From NCBI GenBank assembly GCA_017625695.1, contig JAGAKI010000062.1:1-34328 (forward strand): a stretch of 34,328 nt of DNA, written 5' to 3'. Made by a program: the position numbers and the translations under genes. Shown in pieces: positions 27,900 through 34,328 of the stretch. Within the stretch, counting starts at the first letter, position 1. The number at the start of each line of letters is the position of its first letter. Origin of the DNA: Clostridia bacterium. GTDB lineage: Bacteria; Bacillota; Clostridia; UMGS1840. The notes beneath the pieces are model-generated. The model saw only the letters and a program-made list of their open reading frames with translations, did not search any database and had not been told where the DNA came from.

Positions 27900-28295
27900 A
27901 TGACAGATAACGATATTATGACCTTTGAAAAAGCAATGTTTATATTGCGACACGGAAGCTGTGAAGGTGAGCGTAAGTATTTAGAAGCCGTTTTAGTGAT
28001 AGAAGAAGAAGTCAACCGACAAAAAGCAGAGATTGAGAGGTTGAAAGAGGAAAACAAAAAGCAAAAATTAGTCCTTGAAAATATCAATGACACAATACAC
28101 CCATTACCTTTCGTAACAGATTTTGATGTGGCTATGAGCCAAGCCAAATCCGAAGCAATCAAAGAGTTTACTTCCAGGATAGAGGGTGTGCTATCTCTGC
28201 ATCCGGCACAGGCAAAGTATTATTATGAAATAAAAAAAGAATACATAAAGGAGAATCAAAATGAAACAAATGGAAGGTGTATTAACCTATCATGA
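27900..28295 (+). CDS. Coiled-coil early protein
   Basis: A 131-residue protein. The first part (TFEKAMFILRHGSCEGERKY LEAVLVI) is followed by a clear coiled coil (EEEVNRQKAEIERLKEENKK). The rest contains SQAKSEAIKEFTSRIEGVLS, a pattern shared by many phage coiled-coil proteins of unknown role. The ATG follows GAGGGGTGATACCAA. The C-terminus overlaps the next gene by 35 bases, so the last residues may have been altered by that overlap. Confidence 0.68.
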   Translation: MTDNDIMTFEKAMFILRHGSCEGERKYLEAVLVIEEEVNRQKAEIERLKEENKKQKLVLENINDTIHPLPFVTDFDVAMSQAKSEAIKEFTSRIEGVLSLHPAQAKYYYEIKKEYIKENQNETNGRCINLS

Positions 28296-28728
28296 AGCAG
28301 GAACTTACATCAGACAAGTGAAAATGATGCTAAAGCGTGTGAAAGCATTGGAGCATTTTATCGAAATCAACACGAAAACGCATGAGCAACTTCTAAGAAT
28401 TGCAAAAACATTCGGGAAGAAGAATGCTTTGCTATCTTTTTCCGAATATCGAGATACAGACTACGATGCTGCGTATGATGAATACTGTGAAGAACTTGAG
28501 ACAAGCCTTCATAGAGCAAAATATTTATATGAGAAAACTGTGGATGCGTGGAGTAGGGTTCCGGACGAGTGGGTACGAAATACCCTGTGGTATTATTATG
28601 CAGAAGGTCATAATATTGAAGATACTGCTGAACATATGTTGTTCAGTGCCAGTTCCGTAGCCAGGTATAAAAAAATTGGTTTAGCCCAGATGGCGGAGCA
28701 AATGTTTGGTGTTTTGATTCAGGTATAG
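28261..28728 (+). CDS. Sigma-region-4-like transcription regulator (ArpU/RinA-like)
   Basis: A 155-residue helical protein with a C-terminal helix-turn-helix. Residues about 100-150 read VRNTLWYYYAEGHNIEDTAE then HMLFSASSVARYKKIGLAQM, a pattern like sigma-70 region 4 and ArpU/RinA phage late activators. The N-terminal half is a long helical region. AAGGAG precedes the ATG. The position at the end of the early operon fits control of the late promoter near 31.4 kb. Family assignment is moderate; the target is inferred. Confidence 0.65.
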   Translation: MKQMEGVLTYHEAGTYIRQVKMMLKRVKALEHFIEINTKTHEQLLRIAKTFGKKNALLSFSEYRDTDYDAAYDEYCEELETSLHRAKYLYEKTVDAWSRVPDEWVRNTLWYYYAEGHNIEDTAEHMLFSASSVARYKKIGLAQMAEQMFGVLIQV

Positions 28729-28739
28729 GAGGAACTGTT

Positions 28740-28898
28740 ATGAAATGGTGTAAAAATCAGAGCAAAAGAAATGGGCGTACTTATTGTCGTACATACCACG
28801 ATTATCCGAAAGACGGTAAATGTAGCATCCGGTGTAACCGTATGATTCCTACGTTTTGGTGGAAGTTGAAAGTAGTGTTGGAAAGAAGGTGTAAATAA
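28740..28898 (+). CDS. 52-residue basic Cys-containing protein
   Basis: Reads MKWCKNQSKRNGRTYCRTYH then DYPKDGKCSIRCNRMIPTFW. The spaced Cys/His residues (Cys4, Cys16, His20, Cys28, Cys32) suggest a small zinc-binding fold. It is strongly basic, so nucleic-acid contact is plausible. AGGAGG lies 6 bases before ATG. Its stop overlaps the next start (TAATG). Too short for a family call. Confidence 0.6.
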   Translation: MKWCKNQSKRNGRTYCRTYHDYPKDGKCSIRCNRMIPTFWWKLKVVLERRCK

Positions 28899-29317
28899 TG
28901 AAAGTCTATCAAGCAAAAAAAAATCCTTACAGATTGCCTAATTATTTGTATATGAGAATGGTGTACGTTATTAGAGATTACGAGAGAATGAAAAATGCCG
29001 ACGGTGATATAGAAAGCGATTTGCGAGATGCAATAGGGCACAGTCTCAATGGGTATGTCAGTGTAAATCAGCTGGATAACATAGCGGAATCAATATCAGA
29101 AAAATTAATAAGTAGTGGATTTATTTTCTTTCCGAATGAAACAGAGGTTGAAGCTGTTGAAAAAGCTATGGATAAAATTCCTGAATTTTATAGAGAGCCA
29201 ATTTATAATAATATTATTAGCGGGGACAGATACCCGACCGGGGCCGATGAACGGACATTCCGACGATATAAACAAAAATTTATTTACTATGTTGCAAAGT
29301 ATTTGAATAAACGCTAA
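28898..29317 (+). CDS. Second sigma-like phage regulator
   Basis: A 139-residue protein with N-terminal helical segments (LPNYLYMRMVYVIRDYERMK) and a C-terminal half like a sigma-region-4 helix-turn-helix: VEKAMDKIPEFYREPIYNNI, then YPTGADERTFRRYKQKFIYY VAKYL. I recall the YP..ADERT.RRYK ending from phage regulators upstream of late genes. AAAGAAGGTG precedes its ATG. With the 28261 gene it gives two regulators in a row, which may act together or stepwise. Its own target is unknown. Confidence 0.6.
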   Translation: MKVYQAKKNPYRLPNYLYMRMVYVIRDYERMKNADGDIESDLRDAIGHSLNGYVSVNQLDNIAESISEKLISSGFIFFPNETEVEAVEKAMDKIPEFYREPIYNNIISGDRYPTGADERTFRRYKQKFIYYVAKYLNKR

Positions 29318-29341
29318 TCAATGGATTGAGGGGAGAAAAGT

Positions 29342-30832
29342 ATGAAAGTTGCAATCTATTTGAGAAAGTCGAGGGCAGAAGAACATCTGGATACTGCAGA
29401 GGTGTTACAGAGACATCGGGAGCAGTTGTTAGCTTTGGCTAAATCAAAGGGCTATACGGTTGTAAAAATATATGAAGAAGTTGTCAGCGGTGGTAAATTG
29501 GAAATGCGACCGCAAATGCTAAACCTGTTGGATGATGTGCTTAACGGATTGTACGATGCTGTTCTGTGTATGGATATTGACCGTTTGGGACGTGGTTCTA
29601 TGTCAGAGCAGGGATTGATTATGGAAACATTCCAAGAGTCAGAAACTTTGATTGTTACACCAGATAAGGTGCATAATTTATCTGATGAATCAGATGAAAC
29701 TGCAGTTGAATTTGAAGCATTTATAGCACGAATGGAATATAAAAAAATTGCCAAGCGTATGAAGGTTGGAAAAATAAAAACTATTCGTGATGGTTATTGC
29801 TTGTCTGAGCCAAGTTACGGTTACGAGAGGGATTATATAAATGGTAGACCTACTCTTAAGGTTAATGAAGAACAAGCTAAAATTGTTAAAATGATTTTTT
29901 CTTTGTATACTGTGGATCATTTGGGATGTCAAAGGATTGCAAATTACCTGAATTCATTAAGTGTTAAAACCAGAAAAGGAACGCCTTTTACCAGGACATC
30001 TGTTCGTCATATTTTAAAAAATGAAACATATATCGGAAATGTCATCTATAATAGAATAAATTATACATATAAAAACGGAAAAAAAGTTCGGAAGAAAGTG
30101 AACAGCCGTGAAGATTGGATTGTGGGGAAGGGGACTTTTCCAAAACTTATAACCGAAGAACAATTTGCAAAAGCACAAGAACTTATGAAGCAAAATTCTT
30201 CTGTTTCTTTGCCGCATGAGAAAAGTGCCAATAATCCAATGGCTGGAATTATCGTTTGTGGAAAGTGTGGCAGAAATATGCAAAAACAGGGATATAAACA
30301 AAATGGATCCAATGTCTTATTGTATTGTGTAAATCCTGGCTGTCAGCGCGGAAATCGTTTTGATTATGTTGAAGCAGAAATTCTAAAACAATTACGTGAA
30401 TTCTTGGATACGGAGTTTGAAGGTGAAAACAATTTTCAAAATGCATCGGACGATAACATTGATAAAGTTGATGTTATTGACGGTGAACTGAAGAAATTAT
30501 TTATTCAAAAAGAGAATCTGCATAATTTATTGGAACAGGGCGTTTATGATATTGAAACTTTTGTAGAGAGAAATAAGGTTATATCTGATAGAATAGATAC
30601 GTTGCATCAGGAACTTCAAACTTGTAAAAAAGGTGAGGCTGTCATTGATTATGCAGCAACAAAAGAGAGAATTCGGTATGTTTTAAGCATATACGATTCT
30701 TCGAATATATCAGATAAAAATGTTTATATGAAATCAATTTTAGAAAAAGTGGTGTACAATAAAGAAAAGCATTGGTCTGGTTCATCAGCGTTTGAGCTTG
30801 GTATTTATATAAAATATTCATATGTTCAATGA
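29342..30832 (+). CDS. Large serine integrase
   Basis: A 496-residue large serine recombinase. The catalytic N-terminal resolvase domain shows IYLRKSRAEE with Arg8 and Ser10, Arg56 in EMRPQML, and DIDRLGRGS (Asp80, Arg81, Arg84). The recombinase domain follows (DGYCLSEPSYGYERDY; GTPFTRTSVRHILKNETYIG), then a zinc ribbon (VCGKCGRNM ... CVNPGCQRG) and a coiled coil at about 380-450 with a final domain. It inserts the phage circle at attB by a cut-and-rotate mechanism. A GAGGGGAG site precedes ATG. It is on the plus strand at the end of the early operon. No separate excision factor is recognised. Confidence 0.95.
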   Translation: MKVAIYLRKSRAEEHLDTAEVLQRHREQLLALAKSKGYTVVKIYEEVVSGGKLEMRPQMLNLLDDVLNGLYDAVLCMDIDRLGRGSMSEQGLIMETFQESETLIVTPDKVHNLSDESDETAVEFEAFIARMEYKKIAKRMKVGKIKTIRDGYCLSEPSYGYERDYINGRPTLKVNEEQAKIVKMIFSLYTVDHLGCQRIANYLNSLSVKTRKGTPFTRTSVRHILKNETYIGNVIYNRINYTYKNGKKVRKKVNSREDWIVGKGTFPKLITEEQFAKAQELMKQNSSVSLPHEKSANNPMAGIIVCGKCGRNMQKQGYKQNGSNVLLYCVNPGCQRGNRFDYVEAEILKQLREFLDTEFEGENNFQNASDDNIDKVDVIDGELKKLFIQKENLHNLLEQGVYDIETFVERNKVISDRIDTLHQELQTCKKGEAVIDYAATKERIRYVLSIYDSSNISDKNVYMKSILEKVVYNKEKHWSGSSAFELGIYIKYSYVQ

Positions 30833-30833
30833 G

Positions 30834-30861
30834 AAAAGCGGGCAAACGCCCGCTTTTTTTT
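30834..30861 (+). terminator. Terminator of the early operon after the integrase
   Basis: GCGGGC and GCCCGC pair around AAAC, extended by A-run/T-run pairs and followed by eight T. It begins 2 bases after the integrase stop. Confidence 0.9.
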
Positions 30862-30879
30862 AAAAAAACTCGAAAATGC

Positions 30880-30907
30880 TTGATTTTTGTCGAAAGTATG
30901 ATATAAT
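30880..30907 (+). promoter_or_regulatory. Promoter for the gene after the integrase
   Basis: TTGATT (30880-30885) and TATAAT (30902-30907) are separated by 16 bp. Nothing else upstream in this gap could transcribe the DUF6514-like gene after the terminator. Confidence 0.65.
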
Positions 30908-30941
30908 ACATTTAGGAAGTGGAATACACTTTCACATATCA

Positions 30942-30983
30942 ACAAAGGTGCACAGTCTTTTGAAATAGATTGTTCACCTTTGT
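30942..30983 (+). repeat. Long imperfect palindrome near the integrase gene
   Basis: ACAAAGGTG (30942-30950) pairs with CACCTTTGT (30975-30983). After one mismatch a further 7 pairs (one G-T) continue inward to an 8-base loop. It lies in the mRNA leader between promoter and start. It could be an RNA structure, an attP-associated site or an accessory site for excision. Confidence 0.7.
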
Positions 30984-31018
30984 AGATGACAAAAAAGTTG
31001 ACGAAGGGAGGTGTAAAA

Positions 31019-31234
31019 ATGCAATATGAAGTCAATGAAATGATTATTGAAGTCGAAGGCCATTCCCTCATGACATTCGGCATCACACACCCAGAAGTAT
31101 CGCTGTATGATATTTCGGTTGACAGGCAGGCAGTAGCCGTTCTGGTTGGGATACTTAATGCTATTAATTTAGCACCGGACTTACTGCAAGCTTTTGTAGA
31201 ACTCTGCTTAGAAAAAGCGGCGTATCTCTTTTAA
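31019..31234 (+). CDS. DUF6514-like small protein
   Basis: A 71-residue protein with a beta start (MQYEVNEMIIEVEGHSLMTF GI), then VSLYDISVDRQAVAVLVGIL and a helical end NAINLAPDLLQAFVELCLEK. The 'yGI ... disvd...v..lv...N...L.p.hl...ve' layout resembles DUF6514 of Clostridia. GGGAGGTG about 5 bases before ATG; a frame from 30986 is longer but lacks a site. The gene has its own promoter and terminator, so it is a stand-alone moron-like unit between integrase and late region. Function unknown. Confidence 0.6.
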   Translation: MQYEVNEMIIEVEGHSLMTFGITHPEVSLYDISVDRQAVAVLVGILNAINLAPDLLQAFVELCLEKAAYLF

Positions 31235-31248
31235 GAGATAAGAAAAAG

Positions 31249-31283
31249 AGGCTGGAAAAAACAAAATTTCCAGTCTTTTTTTT
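31249..31283 (+). terminator. Terminator after the DUF6514-like gene
   Basis: AGGCTGGAAA (31249-31258) pairs with TTTCCAGTCT (31267-31276, one G-T) and is followed by a long T-run. A second perfect hairpin, TATCTCTT with AAGAGATA (31223-31230 / 31233-31240), covers the stop codon just before it. Confidence 0.85.
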
Positions 31284-31454
31284 TGCCTACGGAGGGGAAA
31301 AAATGTGTGGTGTAAATCACGATAAATAGGAAGCATGTATTTGCAAAAAAAAGTTGATTTATCAATGGTAATCAGCTATGCCAAAAGTAGAAACAACATA
31401 ATGCACTCAGGTACAAAAAGTTGCCCACAGAGGGGAAGAAATATGTGTTATAAT
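31283..31454 (+). promoter_or_regulatory. Late promoter region with duplicated element
   Basis: No gene is seen in 31235-31516. It holds two related elements 138 bp apart, TTGCC(T/C)AC(G/A)GAGGGG at 31283 and 31421, each followed by an A-rich stretch and TGTG. Only the second leads into a consensus -10 box TATAAT (31449-31454), and no TTGACA sits 17 bp upstream of it. An activator-dependent late promoter for HNH-terminase-capsid genes is the likely reading. Confidence 0.5.
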
Positions 31455-31472
31455 AGATAGTAAGAAATGAAA

Positions 31473-31493
31473 ATGTGCTTCCATCAAGCACAT
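31473..31493 (+). repeat. Hairpin in the late leader
   Basis: ATGTGCTT and AAGCACAT are perfect 8-bp arms around CCATC. It would lie just after the predicted late transcription start. There is no T-run, so it is not a terminator. A role in leader stability or antitermination is possible. Confidence 0.6.
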
Positions 31494-31516
31494 AGGGGTA
31501 AGTACCACACAAATAA

Positions 31517-31867
31517 ATGTTGGCCGGAGGAGGGGGCAGTGGTAATATAACAGAAGAATTTTTAGAGTGGCTTACTTCATTGATTCAAACCGGATGTTTA
31601 GACGAGTTTTATTTTTGCTATCAATGGAGAAAGTTGTCGCACAAGGTTGCAGAAAAACAAAAAAAAATATGCCAAAAATGTAAGGCTCTTGGGATTGTAA
31701 AAAAATATAAGGTCGTTCATCATATTCATCCCGTCAAAGAAACGCCGCACTTAGCTTTGTCTGAATATGACGATGAAGGTAATTTGAATTTGATTGCCTT
31801 ATGTGAAGAATGTCATTATATGGAACATCACAAGAGAACTGGATATATAAACGAAGAACGGTGGTGA
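31517..31867 (+). CDS. HNH endonuclease of the packaging module
   Basis: A 116-residue HNH nuclease next to terminase. The motif is clear in ICQKCKALGIVKKYKVVHHI HP (Cys pair and His-His), NLNLIALCEECHYMEHHKR (Asn, second Cys pair and His). In cos phages such HNH proteins work with terminase for specific end cutting (established for HK97-like phages). The start is unusual: the ATG at 31517 has no ribosome site, while GGAGGAGGGGG lies just inside the frame. The next candidate start (TTG near 31578) is far away. The real start may therefore be a rare codon after that purine run. Confidence 0.9.
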   Translation: MLAGGGGSGNITEEFLEWLTSLIQTGCLDEFYFCYQWRKLSHKVAEKQKKICQKCKALGIVKKYKVVHHIHPVKETPHLALSEYDDEGNLNLIALCEECHYMEHHKRTGYINEERW

Positions 31868-31964
31868 CACCCCCGGGTCAAAAAAATGGAAAAAATTTGG
31901 AACGGGATTCAGCGGGGCGGTTTCAGACAAAGGGGATGTTATTGCGCATAAGGGGGGTGGGGTA
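31868..31964 (+). other. Candidate cos region
   Basis: The 97-bp gap between HNH nuclease and small terminase is GC-rich at its ends. It opens with ACACCCCCGGGTC and contains GGAACGGGATTC, GCGGGGCGG and a late AGGGGGGTGGGG run. Cos sites of HNH-carrying siphophages lie here. No reading frame is evident. The exact cut cannot be located from sequence alone. Confidence 0.5.
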
Positions 31965-32339
31965 GTGTCTAAGTCAAAAAAAGATGAGTATGAGATTACA
32001 GGAAATGTGACTGCAGAAAGTCTGAAGAAAACAAAAATCTATAAGGAAATTAAAGACGGTTTATATCAACAGTTGCAGTTCAAAAATGCATATATCCCAG
32101 TCTTCATCAGCTTGGTTGAAGATTATATGAATCTTTGGGTAACAAAGGAATTACTTGCAGCTGATATTCGGAAACGTGGTGTCATTGTTACTTACAATAA
32201 CGGTGGAGGTCAGGAAGGAACAAAGTCTAACGACAGCGTTGATAAACAACATCGTGTGTCTGCTCAGATGACAAAGCTTCTTGCGGAAATGGATATCAAA
32301 ACAAACACAATAATCAGAGATGGTGACGATGAACTCTAA
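31965..32339 (+). CDS. Terminase small subunit, P27-like
   Basis: Recognises the packaging site and recruits the large subunit. The 124-residue protein has the P27-family pattern: an N-terminal region (ESLKKTKIYKEIKDGLYQQL), the helical core FISLVEDYMNLWVTKELLAA DI, the turn RKRGVIVTYNNGGGQEGTKS and the C-terminal helix SAQMTKLLAEMDIKTN. GTG start behind a G-rich stretch. It overlaps the large subunit by 20 bases. Confidence 0.87.
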   Translation: MSKSKKDEYEITGNVTAESLKKTKIYKEIKDGLYQQLQFKNAYIPVFISLVEDYMNLWVTKELLAADIRKRGVIVTYNNGGGQEGTKSNDSVDKQHRVSAQMTKLLAEMDIKTNTIIRDGDDEL

Positions 32340-34032
32340 CGCCAAACAGAAACCGACAACCATCGGGAAATATACTGCAGGACAATATCATCCGGCAATT
32401 CAGGAATATATGGATATTGTGCGAAATGAATCGGTAAGAGTTTGTAAGGAACAGGTTTTGCTTTGTGATTTGATAGACCGTGTTTTTCATCATGAAGATA
32501 TTTATTTGGATGAAGAACAGCTTGAAAAGTATTTATCACTTGAAAAGTATTTTGAATTTAAACTTTTTCCATGGGAAAAATTTGTATTTGCACTTCACAA
32601 TTGTGTGTATAAGACAGATGGTGAGCTTCGATGGCCGCATTTGTTTATCCTTGGTGGACGAGGCTTGGGGAAAAACGGATATTTAGCATTTGAAGATTTT
32701 TGTTTGTTGACTCCGATTAATGGAGTGAAATATTATCATATCGATATTTGTGCAAATGCAGAGGATCAGGCAAGAACTACCTTTGACGATGTGTATCAAG
32801 TTTTGGAAAACAATCAACAGAAATTGAAAATGCACTTTGTTTGGACAAAGGAAAAGATTGAAAATATTAAGACAAAATCAGTTCTCCGTTTCCGAACTTC
32901 AAATGCAAAGACAAAAGATGGTGGACGACCCGGGAAAGTTGATTTTGACGAAGAACACGCTTACGAGGATTACAAGAGTATCAACGTGTTTAAGACCGGC
33001 TTGGGGAAGAAAAAACACCCGAGAACAACAACGGTTACCACCAATGGGGATGTCAGAGACGGACCACTTGATCACCATCTTGAGAGGGCGAATCAAATCT
33101 TGAATGGAGAAATTCCAGACAACGGTTTTCTTCCGTTTATTTGTAAGTTGGATGATAAGGAAGAAGTACACGATGTTAAAAATTGGGATAAAGCAAACCC
33201 GTCTTTGCAATATCTTCCAACTTTGTTGACGGAGCTTCTGAACGAATATGAGGATTTCAAGTTTGATAATTTGGGGAATTCCTCTTTTATGACAAAACGA
33301 ATGAATGTTCCGATGGGGAATGTCGAGAATGAGGTAACCTCTTGGGACAATATCCTGGCAACAAAACGAGAAGTCCCAAATCTTGTCGGAAAAACCGGCG
33401 TATTCGGAATTGACTCTGCTTCTACTAACGACTTTTTTTCAGCCGGAATATTGTTTTATGTAGATGAAATGTACTACTGGATTACACATACCTGGGTGTG
33501 TAAACATTCCGCTGATTTAGGACGAATCAAGTATCCGATTCGAGAGGCAGAGAGCAATGGTTTGCTGACGATTGTTGATACGCAGGAAATAGATGAAGAT
33601 TTGGTTGTCAGCTGGATTGACGAACAGGCAGAAAAGTATAACATCATCGTTGGCGGATTGGACTTATATCGTTACAGTTTAATAAAAAAACGTCTTGCAG
33701 CTTCCGGGTTTATCTACAATAAAAAAGACGGGAATCTTAAGACTGTGCGGCCGTCCGATATTATGCTTGCTGCACCGAAGATTACCAGGGTATTCAATCA
33801 ACATAAAATCATTTGGGGAGATAATTCCCTGATGCGGTGGTATGTGAATAATGCAAAAAAAATACTGGATTCCAAAGGAAACATTTCTTATGGGAAGATA
33901 GAACCAAAGTCCAGGAAGACGGACGGATTTATGGCAATGGTTGCGGCGTTTTGCTGTAGTGAGATATTGGAAGAACTTGCCGAAAGCAGCGCATCTGTTG
34001 CTCATATTGATATGAGTCCGAGAACATATTGA
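32320..34032 (+). CDS. Terminase large subunit
   Basis: ATP-driven packaging motor and nuclease. The 570-residue protein carries Walker A GGRGLGKNG (112-120), a Walker B-like VDFDEEH (207-213) with the catalytic Glu, and a C-terminal RNase H-like nuclease with acidic residues Asp365 (FGIDSAS), Asp448 (GGLDLYR) and a late Asp in SRKTDGFMAMVAAF. The Walker A ends Lys-Asn instead of Lys-Ser/Thr, a variation also seen in other Terminase_1 members. ATG 32320, GTG 32323 or ATG 32329 are possible starts; GGTGA supports 32329 weakly. It ends 13 bases before the portal start. Confidence 0.95.
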   Translation: MVTMNSNAKQKPTTIGKYTAGQYHPAIQEYMDIVRNESVRVCKEQVLLCDLIDRVFHHEDIYLDEEQLEKYLSLEKYFEFKLFPWEKFVFALHNCVYKTDGELRWPHLFILGGRGLGKNGYLAFEDFCLLTPINGVKYYHIDICANAEDQARTTFDDVYQVLENNQQKLKMHFVWTKEKIENIKTKSVLRFRTSNAKTKDGGRPGKVDFDEEHAYEDYKSINVFKTGLGKKKHPRTTTVTTNGDVRDGPLDHHLERANQILNGEIPDNGFLPFICKLDDKEEVHDVKNWDKANPSLQYLPTLLTELLNEYEDFKFDNLGNSSFMTKRMNVPMGNVENEVTSWDNILATKREVPNLVGKTGVFGIDSASTNDFFSAGILFYVDEMYYWITHTWVCKHSADLGRIKYPIREAESNGLLTIVDTQEIDEDLVVSWIDEQAEKYNIIVGGLDLYRYSLIKKRLAASGFIYNKKDGNLKTVRPSDIMLAAPKITRVFNQHKIIWGDNSLMRWYVNNAKKILDSKGNISYGKIEPKSRKTDGFMAMVAAFCCSEILEELAESSASVAHIDMSPRTY

Positions 34033-34045
34033 CAGGAGTGATATT

Positions 34046-34328
34046 TTGAATTTTGTCGATAGACTGAAACGGTTATTCAACGGTAAGAAAACCGTTTATT
34101 TAACAGAAAAATTTTCTTCAGATGTTATGGAACTTGCGATTACAGAATTTGCTATCAATGTGGCAATCAGTCTGATAGCCGGAGCGGTTTCAAAATGCGA
34201 GTTTAGAACTTTTCAAAATTTTCAGGAAGTGTTTGGGGACGAATACTACCTGTGGAATGTTGAGCCGAATCGTAACCAGAATTCCAGTCAGTTTCTCCAG
34301 GAAATGATACATAAGCTTTTGTATGAAA
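34046..34328 (+). CDS. Portal protein (5' part; continues at position 1)
   Basis: TTG start 5-6 bases after ACAGGAGTG. The protein opens MNFVDRLKRLFNGKKTVYLT then FAINVAISLIAGAVSKCEFR, the usual portal N-terminus with a hydrophobic helix. It continues without a stop to the window end, where the last 141 bases equal positions 1-141. Across the junction the frame matches the rest of the gene exactly. It must be counted as one gene with the entry at 1-1007. Confidence 0.93.
   Translation, partial: MNFVDRLKRLFNGKKTVYLTEKFSSDVMELAITEFAINVAISLIAGAVSKCEFRTFQNFQEVFGDEYYLWNVEPNRNQNSSQFLQEMIHKLLYE
34188..34328 (+). repeat. Terminal overlap identical to positions 1-141
   Basis: All 141 bases match the window start. 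This is the mark of a circular assembly, and 141 is a k-mer length used by a common metagenome assembler. It lies inside the portal gene, so a true terminal repeat or attachment site is unlikely. Confidence 0.95.

Noticed and set aside
34188-34328. Genuine direct terminal repeat of a linear genome
   Set aside because: It lies inside the portal gene, and its 141-base length fits an assembler overlap of a circle.
1-34328. tRNA or rRNA genes, insertion sequences
   Set aside because: No cloverleaf with a conserved T-loop, no rRNA-like segment and no transposase frame were seen.

Overview
The window is one complete genome of a temperate, long-tailed phage (Caudoviricetes, siphovirus build) of a low-GC Gram-positive host. 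It was assembled as a circle: the last 141 bases (34188-34328) repeat the first 141, so the unit is about 34,187 bp and the portal gene is cut by the arbitrary break. Strong AGGAGG-type ribosome sites, AT-rich DNA, the Dit/Tal tail tip, a holin-4 family holin, a Lin1244/Lin1753-like replication protein and a DUF6514-like protein suggest a host in Clostridia. The host inference is mine; the sequence does not name it.

Layout. Late genes run rightwards from an intergenic late-promoter region (about 31.24-31.52 kb): HNH nuclease, a likely cos segment, small and large terminase, portal, ClpP-like protease, major capsid protein, four connector/neck genes, major tail protein, tail chaperones joined by a -1 frameshift, tape measure, Dit, Tal, tail fibre, amidase and holin (to 16.9 kb). 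A complete HicA/HicB toxin-antitoxin pair on the opposite strand, with its own consensus promoter, sits between the tail chaperones and the tape measure. Downstream of holin is a leftward cluster: a ribbon-helix-helix-like protein, a two-helix membrane protein and a 26-residue hydrophobic peptide. The peptide has a consensus promoter and a facing promoter that could make an antisense RNA. Next come three leftward lysogeny genes: a basic two-helix membrane protein, an ImmA/IrrE-like membrane peptidase and a Cro/CI-type repressor.

Control region (19.6-21.9 kb). Two nearly identical rightward promoters, each with an 18-bp ATACAG...CTGTAT operator in its -35/-10 spacer, flank a 2.1-kb segment. 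In it, rightward genes (a Tad2-like anti-defence protein and four small, mostly membrane proteins) alternate with three leftward winged-helix genes. The second promoter drives a Cro-like gene and the early operon: a leader with a predicted three-way-junction RNA, a leftward OOP-like small RNA gene, a possible annealing protein, a NinB-like protein, an HNH protein, SSB, and a replication initiator with 21-bp iteron-like repeats. These are followed by many small accessory genes, sigma-region-4-like regulators and a large serine integrase.

The genes together describe a phage that integrates by serine recombinase and holds lysogeny with an XRE repressor plus ImmA-like peptidase. It replicates from a likely origin inside its initiator gene, probably using host helicase loading, and probably packages from a cos site using HNH plus terminase. 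It also carries defence or counter-defence cargo (HicAB, Tad2-like, a type I-like peptide). All functions are read from sequence patterns and recalled family knowledge; no searches were run.
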